DNA of 64,000 nt, taken from contig OZ245030.1 in NCBI GenBank assembly GCA_965223985.1, positions 2,728,001-2,792,000 on the forward strand, written 5' to 3'. The notes under the pieces are model-generated. The model was not told the origin of the DNA. It made no database searches and worked only from the letters and a program-made list of their open reading frames with translations. Positions 18,301-26,586 of this stretch are shown here, one piece after another. This stretch comes from JAPPKS01 sp963667895 (GTDB lineage Bacteria; Poribacteria; WGA-4E; PCPOR2b). Numbering within the stretch: the first letter of the stretch is position 1; every line of letters begins with the position of its first letter. The position numbers and the translations under genes are program-made.

Positions 18301-20827
18301 CGGTTACAACCTCCTCGGCGCGATGCTGCCGGTCAAAATCGCCGTTTGGTGTATCTTGTGCGATTAGCTGAATTTTGTATATGCCATCGGGTACGGTTTG
18401 CGTATCCCACCTATAGAGCGTGTTGCCATCCACCGGCTGGTTTGAGGTGAACACAGATTGTCCCGAGATCTGAATTTGATAATCAGAGAAATCCTCATCG
18501 GTCGCAGTACCCTCAATTGTATAAACTCCAGCGATGACTGCGTCGCGTTTCGGATTCACAATTCGAACGGTTGGAGATTGCGAATCAATGACAAATTCAG
18601 CCTGTGCACCGAGAGGATCGTCGTTGCCTTCGCGGTCTTTCGCCCAAACGATAAAGCGATGTCTCCCTTCCGTCAGGCCCAACAGCAAAACACGATTCGC
18701 AAGACCTTCGTCGTCGGTGGGCATTGGGAGGTTGTCGTCAAGTTGATATCGATAGCGAAGTTCTCGGGTTGGAGTGCTAAGATCGCCTCCTTCAAACTTA
18801 AATTCAACGCTCGTCTCTCCGACAATTTCGCCGTTCCTGGGACCACTGATGATGCGAGTAGTTGGCGGTGCCATCTCCTGATTGAAGTGGCTGATGCCTC
18901 CGTTATCCTTACTCCCAAACCAGAGTGCACCATCAGCTGATTTGGTGATTACGGAGATGTTATTGCTGTTTAGACCGTCGCTTGCCGTGAGTGAGCGTGC
19001 AAATCGATTGTTCTGAAATAGACTGACGCCATCAGCTGTGCCGATCCATATCCGATGGGGCTCATCATCGCGCTCATCCAGGTAAAACGCCTGTACACGG
19101 TTATCCACCAACCCATCATCGGTCGTCAGTCGAGACGTTTGTTGTAATGTTTCTCCATCTAGAATCTGGATGCCCTCGTTCGTTCCAATCCAGATGTTAC
19201 CATCAGTGGATTCCAAGATAGTATTGATGTTACCATTCAGATTCGTATTGATCCGATTCAATGTTGCACCATCGTAAACCCATAAGTTGCTTCCGAAAGT
19301 GAGGTTGCCAACGGTGCCAAAATATAGACGCTCTCGTGAATCTGAAAACATCACAACGATTATTTCGCTGAGTTCCTGAAAAATATCTTCTTCAGGATGC
19401 CACTGGACACCATTGTATCGATCTAAGCCGGGGAGGAAGCCCGTTTCATCAGCGAGCAAAATCCCTGTGCCCACCCAAACATCGCCGGCTGAGTCGACGA
19501 CAATTGATTGAATGCTGTCGTTGTTGAGCCCATCCTCTCTCCGAAAGCTCCGCCATATTGAAGGGGTGTTTTCAATATCACCCGCAGATGGATTGAATAC
19601 TGCAATGCCTGAATCTGTTCCAACCCAAAGGTGTCGCCGGGAATCTTCGGCTAACACACGAATTTCGCGCCCTAGCAGCTCTCCTACCGATTCAATATTG
19701 CCCGCTGTATACCGAACCAATCCATTGCGTGTGCCTACCCAAGTCGTCCCGCTACGATCCGTCAGCATTGCTGTTACTTGGTTATCGATCAAACGGTCAT
19801 TTGTCGTGATAAATCTCCACGATCTATCGGAGAAACTGACACCGTTATCTCGTGTGCCCACCCAAAATCCACCATCCTGCGACTCAAACAGTGTCTGGAT
19901 ATTGTTGCTAGCCAACCCGTTTGCTTTCGTCAAATGCCTCCAACTGTCGCGACTGAACAGACTGATTCCTGTTGTTGTGCCAATCCACACTGTTTCCTCA
20001 ATATCAATTTTAATGGACTGGACATTGTTACCAATCAAAAAATCGGGTGCCGTTCTAACCTGCCAAGTTGAACCGTCGAAAATCGCTACACCTTCAGTCG
20101 TGCCAACCCAAATATTGCCCAAACGATCGGCTGTAATCGCTTGTACGTCACCGTTCGGTAAACCGTCCTGAACGCCGAAAACTTCCCACTGGACGCCGTC
20201 GAAACGGCTAAGTAGGTTTGGACGGCTCTGCGGTGACAGCCCAAACCACAGATTACCGATTCTATCTTCATAAACGACCCGCACGCCTTTATTGATACTG
20301 CCCTCTTCCGCATTCGGCAAAGTGCGCCACATGTTCCCATCGAACCAGTTGACGCCTGAAGGCGTTCCAATCCAAATCTCGCCATTTCGCCGCTGGACGG
20401 CAGCCGAAATCCGATTATCAATTAATCCGTCTTCCATAGTGTAGTGATGGATCCAATGTATCCCACCATTGTGCGGCATCCCCCGATAGACACCCGTGCT
20501 TGTCATTGCCCAGATAAACCCATCGGAATCGTCAAAGATTTGGAAGACATCATTACCGTTTGAATCGCCGATTGAAACATCAATTACATGCCAGAAGCCA
20601 TCGAAACGGCTCAAGCCTCTGCTCGTCGCAAGCCAGATTTGTCCGAACCGATCTTCAGTTATGGACCGAACATTATTACTGCTGAGTCCATCGCGGATTC
20701 GAGTGAAGTTGCGCCATTGAAAGGTCTGTTGGGCAGGCGCGGGGGTAAGCCAGAGCGCTAAAAAGCAGTAAAGCCAAAACGCAAGTAAGATTGTCTTGAG
20801 AGATTGTCGCCGTGTCCTATAGTCCAT
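15383..20827 (-). CDS. Giant secreted protein: two-component-regulator propeller, Ig-like repeats, FlgD-like C-terminal module
   Basis: The 1814-aa protein has a signal peptide (about residues 1-32). About 630 residues of Reg_prop/propeller blades follow (repeated DGL.. N.. I..IxxDxxGxxWxGT). Ig-like repeats of about 100 residues then run from about 670 to 1500, each with a motif like VDNTxPxAxIxxPxxN and ending in a DG-x-Y-x-I-R-L strand. The last 85 residues form a FlgD-like fold (FSPNYDESTAISFRL, VRIYNEAGRLRR, WWDGRDDDKRRV) that resembles type IX-style sorting tails. It has no kinase domain, so it is probably the exported half of a sensor. It heads the minus-strand run that leads to the CHASE2 kinase. 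Confidence 0.85.
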   Translation of the reverse strand: MDYRTRRQSLKTILLAFWLYCFLALWLTPAPAQQTFQWRNFTRIRDGLSSNNVRSITEDRFGQIWLATSRGLSRFDGFWHVIDVSIGDSNGNDVFQIFDDSDGFIWAMTSTGVYRGMPHNGGIHWIHHYTMEDGLIDNRISAAVQRRNGEIWIGTPSGVNWFDGNMWRTLPNAEEGSINKGVRVVYEDRIGNLWFGLSPQSRPNLLSRFDGVQWEVFGVQDGLPNGDVQAITADRLGNIWVGTTEGVAIFDGSTWQVRTAPDFLIGNNVQSIKIDIEETVWIGTTTGISLFSRDSWRHLTKANGLASNNIQTLFESQDGGFWVGTRDNGVSFSDRSWRFITTNDRLIDNQVTAMLTDRSGTTWVGTRNGLVRYTAGNIESVGELLGREIRVLAEDSRRHLWVGTDSGIAVFNPSAGDIENTPSIWRSFRREDGLNNDSIQSIVVDSAGDVWVGTGILLADETGFLPGLDRYNGVQWHPEEDIFQELSEIIVVMFSDSRERLYFGTVGNLTFGSNLWVYDGATLNRINTNLNGNINTILESTDGNIWIGTNEGIQILDGETLQQTSRLTTDDGLVDNRVQAFYLDERDDEPHRIWIGTADGVSLFQNNRFARSLTASDGLNSNNISVITKSADGALWFGSKDNGGISHFNQEMAPPTTRIISGPRNGEIVGETSVEFKFEGGDLSTPTRELRYRYQLDDNLPMPTDDEGLANRVLLLGLTEGRHRFIVWAKDREGNDDPLGAQAEFVIDSQSPTVRIVNPKRDAVIAGVYTIEGTATDEDFSDYQIQISGQSVFTSNQPVDGNTLYRWDTQTVPDGIYKIQLIAQDTPNGDFDRQHRAEEVVTVEVDNTLPRAKITQPLPNSTVLGETEVEIQLTDAHLMGYSLEYKRVEPTTDNWKKITSDTIVDSQLSIVKQISWNTSTVYGYVMLRAGVEDAAGSKGVSETVFINLNNVGAKPVVEIHQPDGTNPISEEVAITGTVDVGTALNTLIENFHLEYRHADDLHGWMPLRSGRFTLNSEEITRWDTTALPDGEYLLRLTATDSNAYSSKIERSVILDNTPPKGIIKSPINEAVLKAENIKVIGEATDVHFKSFKLEYSRSGEPWISILESNTPVQSGGRLGAWNAVGLAGGIYRLRLRAVDLAGREAAAEVSVVLDDAEVIARITSPEQDEFVSGTLRIMGTAKDENFSRFQLDYRLAGQNDVWRPILDVFSPDQPKDDEPLGDWNTPQHDGSYEVRLTASDRSDKTREHVILQVHVDNLEPIAQISKVQSRRVEPPGSEILSGVVEIIGVADDVHFKDYRVDFRPTDNIDDWQPIPVQDTTTPRRNTTLAIWRNTPQIDGEYEIRLSVQDHSGKSNEDMIRVMIDNQSPDVEIAQPTNQQLVSDAIEIVGTAKDRYFSAYQLDFRAVGATEWQQIIRATQPKQSAVFGEWEPPMADGGYEIRLSAFDKLGKSSMANVQIIVDRLPPQAEILSPTANQQLPRKIDIWGTADDRNLKEYIIEYGVGTSPDVWQPISKTGFLKPVNRSLLAEWNAPDLFGEHTLRLRVEDDAGHQSIDYVNVFFKERVERQNSSVRQSQDGIAKIMFPPNSLPEPTYVIINPVPLAKGTPSSSKAEMLRGAGVGGGDGSPKIIPRFDIIYNFEPESLQLHHLKPATIEFSIQGYTPITRNEALTISRWDGDRWKPIGGTINTRQETISTVVSTLGQFAVTTAPDAEVGGDINISDLTCQPRLFSPNYDESTAISFRLNRPSNVTVRIYNEAGRLRRILRESEQLSTGQHVFWWDGRDDDKRRVVSNFYIVTVEAEGALEQKIVIVQNN

Positions 20828-20868
20828 GGGCCATCATCCCGTTACCCTGTTTTGCGTTTCTGAAATAA

Positions 20869-20900
20869 CCCTCCTAAACCCTACTACAAAGGGAGGAGGG
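20869..20900 (-). terminator. Hairpin between two secreted-protein genes, terminator-like
   Basis: On the minus strand, CCCTCCT pairs with AGGAGGG and an inner CCCT with AGGG, giving an interrupted stem of about 11 base pairs followed by TTATTT. It lies after the WD40 gene and before the 1814-aa gene. The U tract is weak, so it may instead be an attenuator or RNA-stability element. Confidence 0.45.
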
Positions 20901-20948
20901 AAATGTATTCTCCGTTAGCAATCCTCAATCAGGAGATTGGGAGAAAGA

Positions 20949-23327
20949 TTATTTCACGATTGTCATTGACCGGGTAGCCCTAAATGACCTCGTTGAAATG
21001 GTGTAGAAATAAACACCGCTAGCAACAGGTTCACCCCATCGATCGTTTCCATCCCAGTAAGCTGCATCAGCACGACTCATATAGGAACCAGCTTCGAAAT
21101 GTCCCAACGCAAGTTTACGGACAATCGATCCATTTACATCGTGAATTTTGATTATCACATCTCCGGCTGAGGTAAGTTGGAAAGGAATCCAGGTTTCCGG
21201 ATTGAACGGATTCGGATAGTTCTGGAATAACACATCTTGGCTGGGGTGAACCGATGACAGCAGATGGCGTAAAACCTGTCTTGTGCGAACAAATGGAGGA
21301 GAATTATCAGGGTTAGTCAGCAAATCCGCGTAGATGCGTTGTAGCACTTCGTATGTTTCTGGTAATAATCTCGTTCGATGGTGGGATGCTAAGTATAGAT
21401 TATTCTGATTGTGGAAATGGGGTGCAGCAGCGGTTTCTCGTCCATCCATCGGATAGGATTCACCAAAGTGGTTGCCAACAAGGACAATGTCTTGGAGATC
21501 GACGGCACCGTCACTGTTGATGTCAGGATTCAGCCCCACATCCACAGTGATTTCCTGTCCAAAGTATTTCGCCACGGCGCTGAGATCAAAAACGTCCACA
21601 ATTCCATCACCATTGACATCCCACGGCCGTGCTGGATCTGCGACCTCAATCTGTGAGTTGAAAGTGTTACAATGGATCTGTTCTCCCGCTGAATTGACAA
21701 GTTTGAGATTGTTCAATTGAATGTTGCTTGAACCGATGTCTTTTCCACTGAACAGGACCTTTAACAGGGTTCCACTTCCACTCACACCACTCGATCCTGG
21801 TTTGGTCGCAACAACATCTCTGTAAACGCCCAACTCCCGGTCAATTTCTCCAACTTGCCCGATCCCAAATTCTTCAAAGATGTTTCTGAATTCGGTAACC
21901 GTGACTAGATTAAGTACATCGGGGTTCGTCCACTGAAGATCAAACTGAAATCCTGCGAGGTCGGGTGCCGAATCGATTAGAACCTCTACATGGAACTCCT
22001 GTCCCAAATTCACTTGGCGGCGCGGCGGTAGGATTCGAACATCACAGGTCAGAGGCGGATCAAACGGGATGCGAAGCGATCGAGGTTGAGACCACTCCCC
22101 GACCTGTCCGAGGCTACCTGTGCGAACACGCCACCAATAGTTCGGTGTTTCACCGTTGACTTCAAAGACTAAATGATTTTCTGTAACAGTTGTGAGTTGA
22201 GTATTCTCGATAAAATCTGGATTGTGGGAGATTTCAACATCGTAGTAAACCGAATCTTCAACTGCCTCCCAACCAAACGTAACATTCGACGTTTCGATGA
22301 GAACACCGTCTTCGGGTTCGCTGAGAGCGGGCGTTAAATGACTCGAATTCCATATAATAATTGTGCCATCAGCAGCTCCCGCCGTGGCTAATCGAGATCG
22401 ATCTAAACTAAAAGCCAAATCGTGCCGTGATTTCGTGTCGAATGATTGAAGTTCACGACCCGTTGCGAAGTCCCATAGCTTGAGAGGGTTGTCGTTTTCT
22501 ACGTGACGTAACCCAACCGCGAGCAATCTCCCATCAGGACTGAAGCCAATCGAAAGCACTTCGCGATTATACATTGCGAAAGGTTCTTGCAAAGCAAGTT
22601 CATCGGTATTTACATCAACATTCCAAACCCTTACAGTGCCGTCCCATGACCCAGAAGCAACCAGATTTTTGTTGGGGTGAAATGTCACAGACCAAACCCG
22701 GTTCGTATGACCGGTGAAGGTTTTGATAGAGGTTCGATCAATCAGGTTCCCACTACCATCGGAGACATTCCAAAGACGAACAGTCCGATCTTCAGAGGCA
22801 GAGGCAATCGTTTCACCATCAGGACTGAATGCCACTGACCAGATAATACCTTCATGTCCTTCATAGGTCGTGATTAGTCTACCGGTGTCAACCTCCCATA
22901 ATCTGAGCGTCTGATCGATTGAACCCGCAACTAACCGTTTGCCATCTGGACTAAAAGCCACTGATGTTAACCCATCTTGATGCTCATTAAACTGGCGTAT
23001 CTCTTCTTGGGCGGGAACATCCCACAACCGCAGACCCCCGTCTTCAGAAGCGGATGCCAGATTGCCATTTATCCGGAAGGCGAGGTCCTTTATTTGGGCG
23101 GTGTGCCCGGTAAGCGTATGGATGTGCTCACCCGTCTCGACATCCCAAATGTAAATTTCGTATTCGCGATCGCCGCCAGAGGCAAGCCACTGTCCATCAG
23201 AACTGAATGCAATCGCAAGCACGCGATGAGTGTGTCCAAACAGAAACTGGTGAGGCAATTCAGCATGACTATCGATGCGTAAAATGAGGGAGATAAGAAT
23301 TGGAAAGAGTATAATTAAGCGTTTCAT
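20949..23327 (-). CDS. Secreted WD40 repeat protein with cohesin, dockerin and C-terminal sorting module
   Basis: The 792-aa protein has a signal peptide (MKRLIILFPILISLILRIDS). WD40 repeats occupy about 25-330 (repeated SVAFSPDGxxxASGSxDxTVRLWD). A fibronectin-like segment is followed by a cohesin-like domain (about 430-570, AGFQFDLQWTNPDVL) and a dockerin type I pair (DVNGDGIVDVFDL, DINSDGAVDLQDI) that should bind calcium. The C-terminal module has NYPNPFNPETWIPFQL and ends in TRSMTIVK. Cohesin plus dockerin in one chain suggests surface scaffold assembly. The start has a purine-rich GGGGGAAGG upstream. Confidence 0.88.
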   Translation of the reverse strand: MKRLIILFPILISLILRIDSHAELPHQFLFGHTHRVLAIAFSSDGQWLASGGDREYEIYIWDVETGEHIHTLTGHTAQIKDLAFRINGNLASASEDGGLRLWDVPAQEEIRQFNEHQDGLTSVAFSPDGKRLVAGSIDQTLRLWEVDTGRLITTYEGHEGIIWSVAFSPDGETIASASEDRTVRLWNVSDGSGNLIDRTSIKTFTGHTNRVWSVTFHPNKNLVASGSWDGTVRVWNVDVNTDELALQEPFAMYNREVLSIGFSPDGRLLAVGLRHVENDNPLKLWDFATGRELQSFDTKSRHDLAFSLDRSRLATAGAADGTIIIWNSSHLTPALSEPEDGVLIETSNVTFGWEAVEDSVYYDVEISHNPDFIENTQLTTVTENHLVFEVNGETPNYWWRVRTGSLGQVGEWSQPRSLRIPFDPPLTCDVRILPPRRQVNLGQEFHVEVLIDSAPDLAGFQFDLQWTNPDVLNLVTVTEFRNIFEEFGIGQVGEIDRELGVYRDVVATKPGSSGVSGSGTLLKVLFSGKDIGSSNIQLNNLKLVNSAGEQIHCNTFNSQIEVADPARPWDVNGDGIVDVFDLSAVAKYFGQEITVDVGLNPDINSDGAVDLQDIVLVGNHFGESYPMDGRETAAAPHFHNQNNLYLASHHRTRLLPETYEVLQRIYADLLTNPDNSPPFVRTRQVLRHLLSSVHPSQDVLFQNYPNPFNPETWIPFQLTSAGDVIIKIHDVNGSIVRKLALGHFEAGSYMSRADAAYWDGNDRWGEPVASGVYFYTISTRSFRATRSMTIVK

Positions 23328-23867
23328 GCCTTCCCCCGCAGTTTGATCGAAAGAAATGTAAAATGTAATGGCTAAAAATCTTTAAGTACCTAAAAGTTAG
23401 AAGCATATTGTATGCCAACACATCAAAATCTCGCCGAAAAACCAATCGCCGCTGCATCCTAACACACGATGAATCGATTATCCATAACAAATTCGGCGTG
23501 CACGCTTATAGCCGCTTTCGGGTTGGGCATGTCAATATTTCACTTTTTTCCTGCCACGATTTCAATCTTCAACGAGAACTATTCGACCCAGTATATTTCA
23601 CACTCTGAATTGATATACCCTCAATTCAATCATATTGTCATTAGAAGCAGTGGCTGGTGAATCGTGGAGAGTTATATTTCAAACTTGTTATCAAATCTGT
23701 ACGATCCATCCTCAAAAAATTGTGTAACTTGTGTCTAAAAAAAGCAATTTAGTTTCAATCTCGGATTCGAAGCCTTGGATTTGGTTATTGTATTAGACAC
23801 GGATTCCGCAAAGGCGTTTCTAAATCGCAATCAGCGGGTTGGTGCGACCTCGCTTGATTCGACCTTT
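23328..23867. other. AT-rich intergenic region without recognised genes
   Basis: It lies between the WD40 gene start and the end of the SRAP pseudogene. Short frames in it show no family features or ribosome sites. It should contain the WD40 gene promoter, but no convincing -35/-10 pair was found. Confidence 0.4.
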
Positions 23868-24459
23868 TCAGATCGGTAGGGTGCACGCCGGAGTGTCGTT
23901 CTGTGGTCTATTGACTAAGCGAGAAACCGGGTAGGCTGTCATCTCATTGGCGGGATATGGCTTGAGAAGGTGATTCAGTGTGCCGGACGGTTGGTCGGTT
24001 GGCTTTAGTCAGAGGTCATACGCATCATAGTCTAGAATCACCGGCATACGATGGTGAACCTGCTTCAGCATCTCGTTGGGTGGACAGGTAATGATTGCGC
24101 AGGACAGAACCACATCTGATTCTCCCAATGGCTGCCACTGTTCCCACAGCTCTGCGAAGGCAAAAGGTTGCTCCGATGCCATGCGGATGTAAAACGGTGT
24201 TATTGCACCGCCGTCCGACTCCTTTCGCCACTCAAAATAACCGTCTGCCAAGATGAGACATCGCCAACGCCTGTACGCGGATCGGAATGAGCCTCCATCG
24301 GAAGAATTCTATTTTGACGGGGTTATTGTTCGCAACGACAGTAACGTCCTGTGTGGGTGTAATGTTGTAGCGTGGGATTGGTTGGTCGGAAAGTTCAAAC
24401 TCGGGAAAAGTTTCCGTTAAGGTGGTAAGGGTAGCGGAGAGTGTGAATCGCCCACACAT
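23868..24459 (-). pseudogene. SRAP/YedK (HMCES-like) abasic-site protein, decayed
   Basis: The start is typical (MCGRFTLSATLTTL, catalytic C2) and PRYNITPTQ follows. After RWRLIP, at about 24281-24287, an internal deletion of roughly 26-30 codons joins to RSAYRRWRCLILADGYFEW in a different frame. The conserved WAKDP/NARAET segment is lost. Downstream, HHRMPVIL is intact, but the codon after DYDAYDL is TGA (24009-24011) where TGG is usual. Past it the frame continues in register with the normal ending (LLKPYPANEMTAYPVS, VNRPQNDTPAC) to a stop at 23868. One deletion with frameshift plus one nonsense change mark a dead gene. Confidence 0.88.
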
Positions 24460-24625
24460 AATTATCTCCTTCTTACAATAACTGAACCTCTTTTCTGTTT
24501 TCTAACTGGAATTCAATTATAATTCACTGCTTCGTTCAATGTCCAGTTATTTTGGGAATAGGTCATTTTGCTAACTATTGTTACGTCACTTGGCACTTGT
24601 GGACACTGGGTTGAGCGATTCCCCT

Positions 24626-24654
24626 TTGACAAATTGTGAATTGTAGTTTACTAT
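24626..24654 (+). promoter_or_regulatory. Sigma-70 promoter of the aminotransferase gene
   Basis: TTGACA (24626-24631) and TACTAT (24649-24654) are separated by 17 bases, 108 bases upstream of the ATG at 24762. The gap also contains a long AT-rich stretch around 24500-24540. Confidence 0.65.
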
Positions 24655-24761
24655 TGAATTTTAAGAACGTAGAATATATCAAAACCGATTATATCTTCTT
24701 TGAGCCAGCGATACATCTGACCGACTTTCATAAAGATTTTTGTCAAAACTCGGAGGTTTGA

Positions 24762-25979
24762 ATGGAGAGGCACTCAGATACGATAATTGAAAAAACGGAA
24801 TCAAATTTCTTTCCGGTGTTCAACAGAAATCCTTTGGTTGTTGATAAAGCAAGTGGGTGTCTTGTCTGGGATGTTGACGGGAGGGAATATATTGACCTGA
24901 CTTCGGGCTGGGGAGTGACTGCTCTCGGACACTGTCACCCCGCTTTGATTGAGGCGATATCAAAGCAGATGCGATTGTGCATGCAAGCTCCAAACTGCAA
25001 TCTGTCTTACACGATTCCTCAAGCTGAAGCAGCGGAACTGCTTTGTGACATTTCACCACCGGGGCTCACAAAGGTATTCTTTACAAACTGCGGTTCTGAA
25101 GCCGCAGAGGGCGCAATCAAGCTTGCACGTCGAGCGAAAAAGAAGCCGGGGTTCATCGCATGTCGGAACGGCTTCCACGGTAGAACGCTTGGAGCTGCAT
25201 CCGTCACAGGTCAGGAGCGGTATCGAGCGCCGTTTGAGCCGTTATTGTCTGGGATGAAGTTCGTTGAATTCGGGAGTTGCGAGGCTATCGAAGCTGCCAT
25301 CGATCCGGAAACAGCCGCAATTATCGTAGAGCCGATACAGGGAGAAGGTGGAGTAAATGTGCCGCCAGTCGGTTATCTGAAAGGTCTAAGGGAAATAGCG
25401 GATAGGCATGAGATACTACTCATATTCGATGAAATTCAGACCGGTATCGGTCGAACAGGAAAGATGTTCGCTGCCAACCACGAAAACGTGACGCCCGATA
25501 TCCTCCTCTTGGGCAAATGTCTGGGAGGCGGGTTCCCTGTCGGAGCTATTGTTATAACCGATAGCGTCGCCGCAACCATAGAAAAGGGAGATCATGGCGG
25601 CACCTTTGCAGGCAATCCAATCGCCTGTGCTGCGGTTGTTGCCGTCATCCGAGAGTTGCTAGACCATCGAATCCTTGAACATTGCCAGAAGGCTGGAGAG
25701 ATTGTAACAAACTCCCTGAGAGAGATTCAACGTACTGCGGCGGAACGGATTGTTGATATTCGAGGCTGCGGTCTTCTAATAGGATGTGAGTTGTCGTCCG
25801 AGGAACTGGCATCAGCCCTTGCAGAGCAGTGTCTAGAGCAAGGGGTCATCATCAACGTTGTGCACGGCAAAGTCCTCAGAATATTTCCCGCGTTGAATGT
25901 AGATTTTTCACTCTTGGGAAAAGGGATGAAAATTCTTGCAAACGTTTTGGTTTCTTCAGGGTTAAGTGGGGAATTGTAA
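24762..25979 (+). CDS. Class III pyridoxal-phosphate aminotransferase (ArgD/GabT type)
   Basis: The 405-aa fold-type I aminotransferase has the cofactor lysine K252 in LLLGKCLGGGFPVGA, D223 in IFDEIQTGIGRTG for the pyridine nitrogen, and NCGSEAAEGAIKLAR for phosphate contact. It would transfer an amino group between an omega-amino compound and 2-oxoglutarate; acetylornithine, ornithine and 4-aminobutyrate are all possible substrates, and sequence alone does not decide. CGGAGG lies just before the ATG. It is not beside other arginine genes, so an ArgD name is not assigned. Confidence 0.9.
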   Translation: MERHSDTIIEKTESNFFPVFNRNPLVVDKASGCLVWDVDGREYIDLTSGWGVTALGHCHPALIEAISKQMRLCMQAPNCNLSYTIPQAEAAELLCDISPPGLTKVFFTNCGSEAAEGAIKLARRAKKKPGFIACRNGFHGRTLGAASVTGQERYRAPFEPLLSGMKFVEFGSCEAIEAAIDPETAAIIVEPIQGEGGVNVPPVGYLKGLREIADRHEILLIFDEIQTGIGRTGKMFAANHENVTPDILLLGKCLGGGFPVGAIVITDSVAATIEKGDHGGTFAGNPIACAAVVAVIRELLDHRILEHCQKAGEIVTNSLREIQRTAAERIVDIRGCGLLIGCELSSEELASALAEQCLEQGVIINVVHGKVLRIFPALNVDFSLLGKGMKILANVLVSSGLSGEL

Positions 25980-26101
25980 ATTACCTCAAATAGTATAATG
26001 CCCCCTCCATAGTCGGGCATGAGTTACGTGAGAAATGGCTTTGAACTCCGACTGGGGAGAGTAAAAATTCCGTTAGGCGGTACTTTTAAGCGTGGTGAAT
26101 T

Positions 26102-26512
26102 ATGAAAGCCTTTATCTCCATCAAATACCGTGAAGACAACAGTAACAAAGATTGTATTCTAAAAATCTCATCTGCTCTTGAGCGAAACGGCTTTGGAACA
26201 GTATGTATCGCCCGTGACATTGAGAATTGGGGACAAATCGAATTAAGTCCTGAAGAATTGATGCGTAGGACATTTGCTGAAATTGATTCGAGTCACCTAA
26301 TGGTGGTCGACCTAACAGAAAAAGGAGTAGGATTGGGCATCGAAGCGGGCTACGCATACGCCAAGAAAACTCCGATTGTAGTAATTGCAAAACGGGGGTC
26401 AGACATTTCAACGACACTACAGGGGATTTCGCAGAAACAGTTTTTGTACGAGAAATTCGAGGATCTTGTTCACTTTTTTGAAGTATTGATGATTCCCCAT
26501 ATTCAGCTATAA
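26102..26512 (+). CDS. Nucleoside 2-deoxyribosyltransferase-like protein
   Basis: The 136-aa protein resembles the nucleoside 2-deoxyribosyltransferase/RCL superfamily: an N-terminal strand KAFISIKYR, then AEIDSSHLMVVDLTEKGVG followed by LGIEAGYAYAKKTPIVVIA. The glutamate in GIEAGYA is the expected nucleophile. Members cleave or exchange N-glycosidic bonds of nucleosides; related folds also occur in defence proteins. It stands alone between two plus-strand genes. Confidence 0.75.
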   Translation: MKAFISIKYREDNSNKDCILKISSALERNGFGTVCIARDIENWGQIELSPEELMRRTFAEIDSSHLMVVDLTEKGVGLGIEAGYAYAKKTPIVVIAKRGSDISTTLQGISQKQFLYEKFEDLVHFFEVLMIPHIQL

Positions 26513-26586
26513 GTTTAGACTACGTCTAACTAGGGGGCCGTTCCTAAATCAAAACCGTCTCGTTGTTTACAAGGAGGGATTTGTGT

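Noticed and set aside
24009..24011. In-frame TGA in the SRAP gene read as recoding of TGA to Trp
   Set aside because: Other genes in the window end in TGA normally, and the same gene has an internal deletion with frameshift, so a plain nonsense mutation is simpler.
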